Shown here one piece after another: positions 12,163 through 22,856 of a stretch of DNA of 64,000 bases. Each line of letters starts with the position of its first letter. Position 1 is the stretch's first letter. The translations under genes and the position numbers were made by a program. Below the pieces are notes generated by a model, which was not told where the DNA came from, made no database searches, and saw only the letters and a program-made list of their open reading frames with translations. Where the stretch lies: positions 78,601,599 through 78,665,598 of the forward strand of contig CM047806.1 in assembly GCA_026214975.1 (NCBI GenBank), read 5' to 3'. The DNA comes from Gentiana macrophylla (Eukaryota > Streptophyta > Magnoliopsida > Gentianales > Gentianaceae).

Positions 12163-12411
12163 TAGTAAAAATTGATTTTGTTCACACTTTAATTTGTCTA
12201 ATTCTTTAATTCGGTGAAGTGCCTTGGCTGGTCACTTGGCCGAAGTAGTGAATTCTTCACTGAGCTGCTTGATTTAACCGTTCCTAACAATCAGTCAAGT
12301 TCATTTCATTGGATACCAGTGCCTTACCTGCTACATCCCCTGTAACGGCAAAGGTTTAACCAGTTGATGAAGTCACTTAGCCGATTACTCCAGTTAGCTG
12401 CTCTTTGTTAC

Positions 12412-14247
12412 CTAGTCAATTTCAATCATTCCTAACTCAGTTCTTAACATGCTAAATCTTTCATAACTGAGTGGTTTAGTAAAGATGTCAGCCAATTGAT
12501 CTTCAGTGGGTATGTATTTCAGAATGACATCTCCCTTTTCAACATGATCTCTGATAAAGTGATGTCTCACATCAATGTGTTTTGTTCTTGAATGCAACAC
12601 TGGATTTTCAGTAATAGATATTGCACTTGTGTTATCACACATGATTGGAATTGTTTCCTCCTCCACTCCATAATCCCTTAGCTATTGTCTGATCCAAAGT
12701 ACTTGTGCACAACAACTTCCTGCTTCTATATATTCTGCTTCAGCTGATGATGTAGATATGGAGTTTTGCTTTTTACTGAACCAAGAGACTAGTCTGGTGC
12801 CTAGCATTTGACATGTTCCAGAGGTAATTTTTCTATCTATTTTGCATCCAGCATAGTCAGAGCCTGAATATGATATCAATTTAAATCCTCCATCTTTTGG
12901 ATACCAAATTCCAACATTTATAGTGTTTTTCAAGTATTTGATTATCCTTTTGGCTGCTAGAAGATGTGATTCTTTTGGTTGAGCTTGAAATCTTGCACAT
13001 ACTCCTATTGCAAATGCTATATCAGGTCTACTTGCAGTTAAGTATAGTAAGGATCCAATAATTCCTCTATACATTTTCTGGTCAACATCTTTTCCTGCTT
13101 CATCTTTTCCAAGAATGACTCTTGCACACATTGGTGTGTCTGCTGTGCCACTTGTATCCATCCCATACTTGTGTATTAAGTCTCTTGTGTACTTGGCTTG
13201 ATTAATGAAAATACCATCCTTCATTTGCTTTACTTGAAGGCCAAGGAAATAATTTAATTCTCCCATCATGCTCATCTGAAATTTGCTCTTCATCAGGTTT
13301 GCAAATTTCTCACATAGCTTTTCATCCTCTGATCCAAAGATGATATCATCAACATAGATTTGTACTAGCAATGTACTTGTTCCTTCCTCTAGTTTGAATA
13401 GAGTCTTGTCTATAGTTCCCTTGTTGAATCCATTCTTGATCAGAAATTGTGATAGTGTTTCATACCAGGCTCTAGGTGCCTGTTTGAGTCCATAGAGGGC
13501 CTTCTTGAGTTTGTATACTTTGTCTTCTTTTCCTTTGATTTGAAAGCCAGGAGGCTGTTCTACATATACTTCTTCTTCCAAAAGTCCATTTAGGAATGCA
13601 CTCTTGGCATCCATTTGATAGACTTTGAAGTCTTTGAATGCAGCAAATGCTAGAAAGAGTCTGATTGCCTCCAATCTTGCTACTGGTGCAAATGTCTCAT
13701 CATAATCTATCCTTTCTGCTTGAGAGTAGCCTTTTGCAACTAGCCTTGCTTTGTTTCTGACAATAGTCCCTTGCTCATCCATTTTGTTCCTGAATACCCA
13801 TTTTGCTCCAATGATGTTGGCCATATCTGGTCTGTCAACCAGTTCCCAGACTTCATTTCTTTCAAATTCATTTAGTTCTTCTTGCATGGCTGTGATCCAA
13901 TCTGCATCTTGGATTGCATCATCTATGGTCTTGGGTTCCACTTATGATAGAAAACATGTTAGCATGTGCTCCAGTTGTCTTCTGGTTCTAACTCCTGTGT
14001 GAATATCTCCAATGACTTGTTCTTCAGGATGATCTCTTTGCCAATTTAGATCAGGTTGAAGTTGTTCTTCACTTGGTGCTTCCATACCTTCATGTTGAGC
14101 ATGAACTTCAAATTCTGGTGCTTCTTCTGTTGTATTGATATATGGCTCCTCTTGATTTTCAAAATGATGATTCAGGATAGAAGCTGGTATGGTTGCATTT
14201 ATATAGATTTCTCTTTGTGCTGCTTCCTCTTCTTGATCTTAAAGATC
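12412..14247 (-). pseudogene. Element D pol: linker, reverse transcriptase and RNase H
   Basis: The minus-strand ORF from 13941 to 12682 (419 codons) begins MEPKTIDDA and contains RT motifs [31 protein letters not shown] and the active site YVDDIIFGS, then RNase H motifs ([12 protein letters not shown] in relatives; here [13 protein letters not shown]) and [12 protein letters not shown] (12684-12682) in WIRQ stop LRDYG ends it; the same frame resumes (12666-12412) with CDNTSAISITEN, TKHIDVRHHFIRDH, LADIFTKPL and stops at TAG 12412. Upstream, a TAA at about 13942 replaces the CAA found in H. Element H carries the same TAG in RNase H. The linker 14247-13945 is acidic and poorly conserved. Confidence 0.92.
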
Positions 14248-15528
14248 TTAACCATTTGTATTTGGTTCATCAAAAACTACATGTATTGATTCTTCAATCA
14301 CCAAGGTTCTTTTGTTGAGTACTTTGAAAGCTTTGCTTGTGTCTGAGTATCCCATAAAGATTGCTTCATCAGCCTTTTCATCAAAGGTATGCAGCTGGTT
14401 CCTGTTCAAAATAACACATTTCGATCCAAACATATGAAAGTATGAGACATTAGGCTTTCTACCATTCCATATTTCATATGGAGTCTTTCCATGATGTTTG
14501 TTGATGGTTGATCTGTTTTGTGTATGGCATGCTGTGTTTGCTGCTTCAGCCCAAAATCTTTTTGGTAAGCATGCTTCAGCAATCATTGTTCTAACTGCTT
14601 CTTTGAGAGTTCTGTTTCTTCTTTCTGCTACACCATTTTGTTGTGGAGTTCCTGCTGCAGATAGTTGATGTAACACTCCATTTTCTTCACAGTAGGTTCT
14701 GATGATTTCATTTAGAAATTCAATGCATCTATCTGATATGATCTTGATGATCTTCAGTTCTTTTTCATTTTGGAGTCTTCTCAGCAAATATGGCAGCTTT
14801 TCGAGTGTCTCTTTCTTCTTTTTCATGAAAATGGTCCATGTGTATTTTGAAAAGTCATCCACCACTACTAGGGTGTATTTCTTACCACTTACACTTACTG
14901 GTGTGACTGGTCCAAACAGGTCCATGTGTAGCAGATGTAGAACTCTTGTTGTAGATTGATAAGGCTTTGACTTGAATGAACTTTTGATTTGTTTTCCTTT
15001 CTGACATGCATCACATAGACTTTCTTTCTTGAATGTGATCTCTAGCAGACCTTCAACTAACTTGTTCTTTGAAAGTTTGTTAATGGTCTTGAAATTCAAG
15101 TGATTTAACCTTCTGTGCCAAATCCAGCTGGTTGATTGTTTACTCTTGACAAGCAGACATGTTTCTGCCTTGGCTGTTTTCCAATCCACCACATACATGT
15201 TGTCTTGTCTTCTTCCTGCAAGAACTACTGTGTTGGTTTGGCTGTGAATCACTTTGCATCCTTCCTTATTGAAATGTACATTGTAGCCTTTGTCACGAAT
15301 TGGTGATGCTCACAGATTGAAGTTAAGTCCTCTAACATATGCTACATTTTGAATCTTCAAATTGTTCTTGAGTATTGTGCCTTCCCCCTTAATCTTGCCA
15401 GGGTTTTCTTTGCCTCCAAATGTGACTTTGGGTCCATCAAAAGCTTTGAAGTCAGTGAGCCATTTCTTATTTCATGTCATGTGTCTGGAACATCCACTGT
15501 CTATGTACCAGACATCATACAAAACAAA
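14248..15528 (-). pseudogene. Element D pol: protease, GAG-pre-integrase and integrase
   Basis: Begins right after the gag TAA. The retropepsin motif WYIDSGCSRHMT has D-S-G at 15501-15493. A scrambled patch at about 15290-15325 creates a stop in the pre-integrase region. From 15252 the frame is open for 334 codons: zinc-binding HRRLNH and CDAC, then the integrase core with MDLFGPV, IISDRCIEF (Gly to Cys next to the catalytic Asp region) and GTPQQNGVAERRNR with the catalytic Glu, then the C-terminal YEIWNGRKPNVSYFH and FMGYSDTSKAFKVLNKR. It ends at a TAA (14250-14248) where H reads through. It is the usual copia integrase length apart from the break. Confidence 0.92.
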
Positions 15529-15599
15529 TTAATTAAGTTTAGGTACCCAACACTGTTTGGGTCCAAACCTGTTAGCAGTCATGCCTCCCATACCAAGTG
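15529..15599 (-). pseudogene. Element D gag C-terminal end (left of element E)
   Basis: The last part of gag, reading GMGGMTANRFGPKQCWVPKLN, then TAA (15531-15529). It is separated from the rest of gag (20653 onward) by E. Element H has the same end uninterrupted at 55660-55728. Five codons after the TAA the protease begins in the same frame. Confidence 0.85.
15595..15599. repeat. Target-site duplication of element E, left copy (AAGTG)
   Basis: AAGTG also follows E at 20648-20652; a perfect 5-bp duplication. Confidence 0.9.
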
Positions 15600-15985
15600 T
15601 GAAGAGAGTTTGAGAATGTGATAAACACAAGAGTAAACTTCAACTTAGTTTATTCATTGATATGAGAGGTGTATAAATAGATACAATTGAGAGAGACTAG
15701 CAAGCTAGCTTGGGCGGCCACTTGAGTATGTAGATTTGGGCGGCAAGCATGCAAAAGTAAAAGTAAAAGCTATGTCTATGACATAAAGTAAACTTCACAA
15801 TTAATATGTCTATGACATAAAGTAAACTAGAGTTTGACATATTAATTGTTTATATGTATCACAATTAATATGTCTTTTATAATTAAATAAAGTGTACAAA
15901 ATATTCTCAGACGAACTCCCCGAGGTCTTGCTGGACACTCTTTGAACTTCAAATCTCTTTGAAGTAATGCTGTAATATTTCCACA
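15600..15985 (-). repeat. Element E 3' LTR (386 bp)
   Basis: On the plus strand it runs TGAAGAGAG...ATTTCCACA. It is adjacent to the PPT. It matches 20263-20647 apart from small clustered differences near 15712-15724 and 15926-15975. Confidence 0.94.
15874..15881 (-). promoter_or_regulatory. TATA box of element E (3' LTR copy)
   Basis: The minus strand reads TATAAAAG; the 5' LTR copy is at 20535-20542. Confidence 0.5.
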
Positions 15986-15996
15986 CCCCCTCAAAA
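15986..15996 (-). other. Element E polypurine tract
   Basis: The minus strand reads TTTTGAGGGGG immediately before the 3' LTR. Confidence 0.85.
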
Positions 15997-15997
15997 C

Positions 15998-17655
15998 TGG
16001 GGTGGTATATGTTGATGCAGCCAAGTTTGCTACTAAGTCTGCTGAACATAAGAGGTGGAATAGCCTTGGTAAGAATATCAGCATTCTCGATCACTTGAGG
16101 AACATCTTTGGAGTTGAATAATCTTGGCATCAATCTTTTCCTTGAAGAAGTAATCACAATGTCCACATGCTTGGTTTTATCATGATGGACAGGATCTTCA
16201 GCCATGCATAAGGCTGAATTATTATCACAGCAGAGTGTGATAGGTTGCTGAGGAGGTTGCTGAAGTTCAGTCAGTACCCTTTTTAGCCATAGAGCTTCAC
16301 AAATGCCAAGTACAAGTGCCCTGAGTTCAGCTTCAGCACTGCTTCTTGACACAGTAGGTTGTTTCTTGCTTCTCCAAGTAACCAGGTTCCCCCATACATA
16401 TGAGCAATAGCCTGTGGTAGATCGTCTGTCAATGTGACATCCAGCCCAATCAGCATCAGTGTAGACCTTGATTGATCTATCAGTAGACTTGGTGAAGTGC
16501 AGGCCTTGGCCAGGAGTGGACTTTAAATATCTCAGTATCCTATTCACAGCATCCCAATGTTGCTCAGTAGGGCAGTGCATGAACTGACTGACCAGACTAA
16601 CCCCATATGCAATATCAGGCCTTGTGTGAGAAAGGTAGATGAGTTTACCTACAAGCCTTTGATATTGTTCTTTTCTGACAGCAATGTCACCATGCAGTAG
16701 GGTGTTACTGGGGTCTACTGGGATACAAAGAGTTTGCATCCCAAAGATGCCGCTTTCTTCGAGAGTCCAGGACATACTTCCTTTGGGAGACTGAAATGCC
16801 ATTGGTGTTTCTAGCTACTTCCATACCAAGAAAGTACTTGAGGTAGCCCAGATCTTTAACTTGGAACACCTTTGCCTGTAGAGTCTTCAAGTTCTGGATC
16901 TCAGTAGAGTCATCCCTAGTAAGGACGATATCATCCACATATACAATTAGAATGGACCTACTCTGGTTGGTCGTCTTGACAAACATGGTGTGATCAGAGT
17001 TGCATTGATGATATCCAGCAGCTTTAACCACAGTAGTGAGTTTTCCAAACCATGCCCTTGGTGATTGCTTCAGGACATATAGAGATTTCCTCAGTTTGCA
17101 CACCTTGCCTTGAGTATGAGGATTGATAAAACCAGGGGGTACAGTCATATAAACCTCCTCAGTGAGGTCCCCATTTAGAAAGGCATTTTTGATGTCCAAT
17201 TGGTGAAGAGGCCAGTCAAGTTGGACATCTAGGGAAATCAGTACCCTGACAGTGTTGAGCTTTGCTACTGGTGCAAAAGTTTCCTCATAGTCAATGCCAT
17301 AAGTTTGAGTGAATCCACTTGCTACCAATCTGGCTTTATACTTGTCAATTTTACCATCAGCATTGTATTTGATAGTGAATAACCATCTGCAGCTAACTGT
17401 TTTCTTGCCTTTGGGAAGAGTTGTGAGGTCCCAAGTATCGTTATCCAGGAGAGCAGTCATCTTTGTTTTAACAGCAGCCTTCCACTTATCATTTTGAAGG
17501 GCCTCCTGAATATTTCTAGGGATAGAGTGATAGTCCAGGTCCTGTGTAAACATGGCAAAGACAGGAGACAACTGATCATAAGTTAAATAAGTATGAATAG
17601 AATGATCAGTGCATGATCTTTTCCCTTTTCTTAGAGCAATAGGTCTGTCATCCAC
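15998..17655 (-). pseudogene. Element E reverse transcriptase and RNase H
   Basis: The minus-strand frame from 17655 reads WKAAVKTKMTALLDNDTWDL, YKARLVASGFTQTYGIDYEE, QLDIKNAFLNGDL, LYVLKQSPRAW and YVDDIVLTRDD (the RT active site). A frameshift near 16760 moves to the frame running down to 15810, with LIYLSHTRPDIAYGV, RNase H DADWAGCHIDRRSTTGYCSY, SRSSAEAELRAL and CDNNSALCMAEDP. The C-terminus (ADILTKAIPPLMF, LGCINIYHP) is still recognisable but frame-disturbed around 16140. The family is certain; this copy cannot make a complete RT. Confidence 0.92.
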
Positions 17656-19240
17656 TTGATGAGCTCGCCGAGAGTCAATAAGCTGAGGTCCAGAAGACTC
17701 TGGTTCGATGAGTTGCCGAGGTTCAGTTCAAAGAGGCTCGGGTCGGTGGACTCTGGGTCGTGATCGCCGAGGGTCGATAAATGTGAGTATCCGCGGGATC
17801 TTTGAAGGGTATGAGTCCGCTGAGGGTTAGGACTCTTTGAGGGTAAATGGTTTCTTTGAGGAACGGACTTAGTTCAATCTCAATCAGTTTCCATCGGTGA
17901 TCGCTCAAGAGGGTTTCTTTGTAATATGGAGTCCTTTCAAAGAATTTCACATCCATAGAATTGTAAAATTTCTTTTCAGTAGGAGAGTAACACTTGTAAC
18001 CTTTTCTTTCCTGTGCATATCCAAGGAAAATGCACTTATGAGCTTTAGGATCAAGTTTACTTCTGTGTTGAGCATGAATATAAACAAACACAAGACAACC
18101 AAAGATCTTTGGAGGCAATTGGGTAATAAGATGAGAGCGAGAGTGTGTGGCGGCAGGTTTGGAGAGGAGTTTTGAAACCTAACACTACTGGGAAGTCTGT
18201 TGATTAAATATGTTGCAATCAATATAGCTTCACCCCACATGTATTTAGGAACATGTGTAGTGAACATGATTGATCTGGCCATTTCAAAGCCAGATGCCTG
18301 TTTCTTTCTTTCAAAGAACCCCATTCTCGTTGAGGTGTTTCCACACAACTACTGATATGAACAATTCCTCTGTTTGTCAAGAAGTTACCGAGGTTAGACT
18401 CATAGTATTCCAGCATTATCGTCTTTAAGATCTTGATCTTAGTATCAAATTGGGTGGAGACCATGTGATAAAATTCTTGGAAGATAGGTCCAACTTGATT
18501 TGTCTTTCATTAAGAAACGACCAAGTGTTTTCGGTATGATCATCAATGAAGGTTACAAACCACCTTTTTCCTGTTATACTTTTCACTCTTGAGAGGTCCC
18601 ATACATCACCGTGAATTAGGGTGTGAAAGGGAAGAGGGCAAGTGAGGTAACTTAGCATACACGGATTTGGTAAGTTTAGCAAATTGACAAATATCACATT
18701 GAAGATCATTAAGATTACATCCTTTAAACAATTCAGGATTAAAGACTTTAAATAACCAAAACTTGGATGTCCTAGTCTATAATGCCATAACATGATATTG
18801 TCTAGGTTTTGAGAGCAGTCAGTGAGGCGATTCTGTCTTGATCTTGGCAGGTTGATCACGAACGATCTGAAAGGTGGTTTAGCTTGCCCAATCACTTCTC
18901 GAGAAGAAAGATCCCGGAATGTGCACCGATTCTTATTAAAAACAACAGTCCAATTCAGATCTTTAGTGAGTTTCTCGATGAGATATAAGGTTTCTGATCT
19001 AACTTTGGAACAAACAGACATTCACAGTAGATATATCTCGATTAGTAAGTTTAACCTTCCCAACACCTTTTGCAAAAGAAACAGAACCATCAGCAGTCTT
19101 AATTCTGTGAATTTGGTTGCATGGCATATATTGGGTAATAAGGTTTTTATTACAAGTCATATGGGAAGAAGCCCCATAATCAACAATTCAAGTCTTATTA
19201 CTAAGAGGTGAGTAAAATATACCTGTTTTAGCATGAGTGG
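17656..19240 (-). pseudogene. Element E protease and integrase, multiply frameshifted
   Basis: The protease motif reads VDYGASSHMTCNKN (D-Y-G at 19181-19173 instead of D-S-G) with a stop just before it. Pre-integrase pieces (19021-18425) include IMLWHYRLGHPSFGYLKSL; core pieces (to about 17947) include IHGDVWDLSRVKSITGKRWFVTFIDDHT; the C-terminal piece (18118-17723) reads [30 protein letters not shown] and [13 protein letters not shown]. At least four frame changes separate them. The stretch 17656-17800 has many TCG/CGA triplets in a pattern that may be local consensus error. Confidence 0.85.
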
Positions 19241-20156
19241 CCATTTCAGTAGGGGAGCTACCTTCCGATCTTTGAGCAATAAAGGCTTTAAAGGCAAACA
19301 AACCGAGCATTCACCATCTTGTCATTCTCCTCTTCACCGACAAGTTTGCCTTGACTTTCCTGGTTGGTTTTGAGGTTTTAGAGGGGTAGGTTTGCCATGT
19401 AGCTTCCAACAATTGTCCTTGGTGTGATTTGTGCGTTTGCGGTGATCACGTAACGCCTTTCCAGCTTTCTCAAGAGCCTTCCCGTAAGTCTCATTAACCT
19501 TCAAGCAGGCGTACCTTGAGAGGGGTTGTCGCAGGGGTTCAAGAAACATCACTTTCCTCCTGGTTTCCTCATGTTTGACCTCAAGCAAACATGAATTTGA
19601 GATTTGGAAGAGGTTTAGTAGCAAGAATTTGACCGACGACATCATCAAGAGTAGGATTCGATCCGAAGAAGGAATTTGAATACTCTCTTTTCTCGATAAT
19701 GTCTTTAAAGAGTGCAAAGCATCTTTAACATCATTCCAGGTGAGTTTCCAACATATCTAGGTGTTGCCATGCCTTAGATAGTTGATTAAAGTAAGTATTG
19801 TCGCAATTTTGAATCTGAGCTTGAGTTCATAGACTTGATGTATTGTCCTTTTTTGAGTAAAGTCTCTCGGCATTGTCCTGCATTTCCTTAAAGTGTCATA
19901 CATCATGAAGTTCTCATCGATCTCTTTTGTCATAGACCTCGTGAGGATGGTCATGACTTGGTTATTTTTCTCGTGTCCCATGCTTCAAACTTGGGGTCGG
20001 GCCAGCAGGGCGGAGTTTGGAAACTGCATGATATCCCATCTTGCCCTGGCCGGAGATATACATTTTCATAGACCTTGACCATAGCAAGTAATTGTTACCA
20101 TCAAGTTTATGATTTGTAAAAGAAGAGTGTTCATTATCCCATCTGCTTTGAGGCAA
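19241..20156 (-). pseudogene. Element E gag
   Basis: ATG at 20156. The N-terminal part reads SSFTNHKLDGNNYLLWSRSM and YISGQGKMGYH, a standard plant copia Gag start. A second frame (19981-19757) gives NNQVMTILTRSMTKEIDENFMMYDTL. A third (19717-19334) gives LKVNETYGKALEKAGKALRDH and the zinc-knuckle region RTNHTKDNCWKLHG, in which the first two Cys are Arg. Frameshifts occur near 19970 and 19750. Confidence 0.85.
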
Positions 20157-20250
20157 TTGTGAGTCTCATCAAGAAGATGAAACTTCGAGATAATGTTGAC
20201 ATTTTTTCAAAAAAGAACCGAGTTTTGCAATGGATTTTAGAACTCAAGAA

Positions 20251-20262
20251 GGCTCGATACCA
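20251..20262 (-). other. Element E primer-binding site
   Basis: The minus strand reads TGGTATCGAGCC directly after the 5' LTR, similar to the initiator-Met PBS. Confidence 0.8.
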
Positions 20263-20647
20263 TGAAGAGAGTTTGAGAATGTGATAAACACAAGAGTAAA
20301 CTTCAACTTAGTTTATTCATTGATATGAGAGGTGTATAAATAGATACAATTGAGAGAGACTAGCAAGCTAGCTTCATGCCACTTGAGTATGTAGATGTGG
20401 GCGGCAAGCATGCAAAAGTAAAAGTAAAAGCTATGTCTATGACATAAAGTAAACTTCACAATTAATATGTCTATGACATAAAGTAAACTAGAGTTTGACA
20501 TATTAATTGTTTATATGTATCACAATTAATATGTCTTTTATAATTAAATAAAGTGTACAAAATATTCTCAGACGAACTCCCCGAGGTCTTTGGACACCTA
20601 TTTGAACTTCAAGAATCTCAAGTAAGTAATCTTGTAATATTTCCACA
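20263..20647 (-). repeat. Element E 5' LTR (385 bp)
   Basis: Same ends as the 3' LTR; flanked on the right by the second AAGTG. Confidence 0.94.
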
Positions 20648-20652
20648 AAGTG
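20648..20652. repeat. Target-site duplication of element E, right copy (AAGTG)
   Basis: Partner of 15595-15599. Confidence 0.9.
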
Positions 20653-22717
20653 TATATCCAAAAGTTCTTCTTTTTGGATAATTGAAGTCATCAACTTCAT
20701 ATGTATAAGGCATGGCAGAATAGCTTCTAATATTTTTGCTGAAGGTATTCTGATACTTTTCTCTACCTTTTGGTGCATTTACATCCTTCTTTACTTTCCA
20801 ATATGCAGTAGGAAACCTTTCTTGCTTCATGTGTCTAGGAACATATCTAGATTGGTTTTGCTTAAACACATGATGCATATTATGGAATGGTTTCTTCTTG
20901 TATTTTGGAGGTGCAACATTCCAATCATCCTCTGAAGGGTAAAGTCTTCCTTTACCTTTCAGAAGGCTTTTGTTTTTGGTTGACTGGAGTGAGGATTTAG
21001 TTTGCTGTTTCACTGCACTAGGTTTTGACTTCACCGGAGCGGGATGATTTGTTGGAACTATGGTCTGTCCCTTTCTAAATTTTGGTCCATTGTTGGTCCT
21101 GAATTTAGAATTGTGTTGGCCATTATTCCTACTCTCATCCTGACTGTTGTAGCCAAGACCAGATCTGGATCCAAACCTTTTTGAGGGTTTGTAAGTTGGT
21201 GCATTTAGTGGTGCAGTGGTTACCTTTACTGGTGGGGAGATTTTCTTAACTGATCTGTCAATAACAGATGTATGATCATGTGCTTTTTGTTGATCAATTA
21301 AGTGGGTCTCCTTACTAGTTAATTCAGCTTTTACTTTATCCAGTTCTTTCTTTAATCTCTTATTCTCTTTTCTTAGATCCTTGCATTCCTTTTCCAGAAT
21401 TTCATGATTTATTTCAATTTCATCAAATTTAGTCATGAGATTTTGGACTAGGTCTGCTGTATCTACTGGGAGAGAAGAAGATTGTGCAGTGTTAGATGTG
21501 GATGCATTAGATGAAGAGTGAGAGCTAGATGTTACCTCAGTTTCATTTAATTCTTTGGTCATTAGACATAAGTCGGTGTTTGAGCTGTCATCTTCATCCT
21601 CATCTAATTCTTTGGTCATGAGACATAGACATGCCTTTTCATTGTCTGAGCTGTCTTATTCATCACTATCATCTGAATCATTATCAGATGATTCTTCATT
21701 CTTTTCACTGCTGGATTCAGCCTTGAGTGCCTTTTTGCTTTTACTCTTTTCAAATGGCTTGTACTTCTTCTTATCATCTTTATCGTTTTCTTCAGGGCAA
21801 TCAGCCTTGAAGTGGCCTTTCTTGTTGCAGTTGAAGCATCTGTATTCATCATCTTTCTTCTTCATGTCTTTGTTTGAGCTTGATCTCTTGTTTGATGATG
21901 AGTTTCCTTTGAATGGCTTCTTTTTGCTAAACCTGTCAAAATGTTTAACTAATAGAGCTACATGTTCTTTAAGTTCAAGTGTCTCTTTGCTGATACAATC
22001 GGCAAAGTTACTTTGCTGGGGTGCAATCAGTGCAGTGGCTCTTTATGTCTCTGCCGGAGCACCATCTTCACCGTTTAATTCGAATTCATGAGCTTTTAAT
22101 TGTGACATCAGGGTCAGAGTGTCTATGCTTGTAAGATTTGTTGTTCCTCTGATTACCGATGTTATTATCTTCCATCTTTCAGGTAGTCCTCTCAAGATCT
22201 TCAAGCATACTTCTTTCTGGGGATATGTGTGTCCAAGCTATTGCAGTTCACTGATGATGCTAGAGAATCTGTTGTCCATTTGATCAATGGATTCACCAGT
22301 CTTCATTTTGAAATTTTGAAATTTCTGTTTTGCAACAGATAATTTGTTTTCTTTAACTGCTTCAGATCCTTCATTTATCAATGATAGCTTGTCCCACATC
22401 TCCTTTGCTATTTTGCAGTCTTTGATTCTCATGAACATGTTGCTATCTAGGGTCTTCAAAATCATGTCTTTTGCAACAAAGTCCAGATTTGCTCTTCTCC
22501 TGTTATTCTTGGTCCAATCCTTTTTAGGTTTATCAATTTCCATTCCTTGATCTCCTCCTGTGCCTACCACAGTAGTGATTATGATTGTTCCATCATTGAT
22601 TACATCTAGCATCTCTTCATGAGTTGCTGCAAAATGAGACAACATTCTTATTTTATATTCATCAAAATTATTAACATTAAAAACAGGTACTTTTGACAAA
22701 AAGTTTGAGGAATCCAT
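20653..22717 (-). pseudogene. Element D gag, main part
   Basis: Sirevirus Gag, ATG at 22717 (MDSSNFLSKVPVFNVNNFDEY). The capsid-like part reads TLDSNMFMRIKDCKIAKEMWDK and SIDQMDNRFSSIISELQ. Stops interrupt at about 22238 (TAG), about 22045 (TAA) and 21658-21656 (TAA). A complete CCHC zinc knuckle, CFNCNKKGHFKADC, lies at 21838-21797, followed by Lys/Ser/Asp-rich sequence, a coiled-coil-like segment (about 21430-21290: FDEIEINHEILEKECKDLRK) and a basic tail. The frame continues to 20653, where E interrupts, and finishes at 15529. Confidence 0.9.
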
Positions 22718-22840
22718 AAGTTGAAAATAATAGATCTATATGTGAATGAATGGAAAGCTCAAATTTGAAAACTACTTTGAAAATACGTGATCTCCTTGTT
22801 ACCAGAAATTAGATCCGAACAGGTTCTGATACTAGGAACA

Positions 22841-22856
22841 CTGCTCCGATACCAAT
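22841..22856 (-). other. Element D primer-binding site (tRNA-iMet)
   Basis: The minus strand reads ATTGGTATCGGAGCAG directly after GGGACCAACA of the LTR; identical to the PBS of C and H. Confidence 0.93.

Larger units (their letters stand above)
15600..20647 (-). mobile_element. Element E: compact Ty1/copia retrotransposon in element D gag
   Basis: 5,048 bp with LTRs of 386 and 385 bp, a PBS-like TGGTATCGAGCC, a PPT TTTTGAGGGGG and a perfect AAGTG target duplication. Gag, PR-INT and RT-RNase H lie in copia order on the minus strand. The Gag (HKLDGNNYLLWSRSM; KRTNHTKDNCWKLHG) and short LTRs mark a lineage distinct from the Sireviruses. Removing E rejoins D gag in frame (TFGYTL with GGMTAN). 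The LTRs are identical over long blocks, implying a recent insertion, yet the coding part is full of frameshifts. Confidence 0.95.

Noticed and set aside
15665..15680. TATAAATA on the plus strand of the E LTR as a promoter
   Set aside because: E is transcribed on the minus strand; a minus-strand TATAAAAG lies further along at 15874-15881.
21555..22091. 178-codon plus-strand ORF rich in Ser and Leu
   Set aside because: It is the reverse complement of the Asp/Glu/Lys-rich part of element D gag; composition is that of an antisense shadow with no homologous motif.
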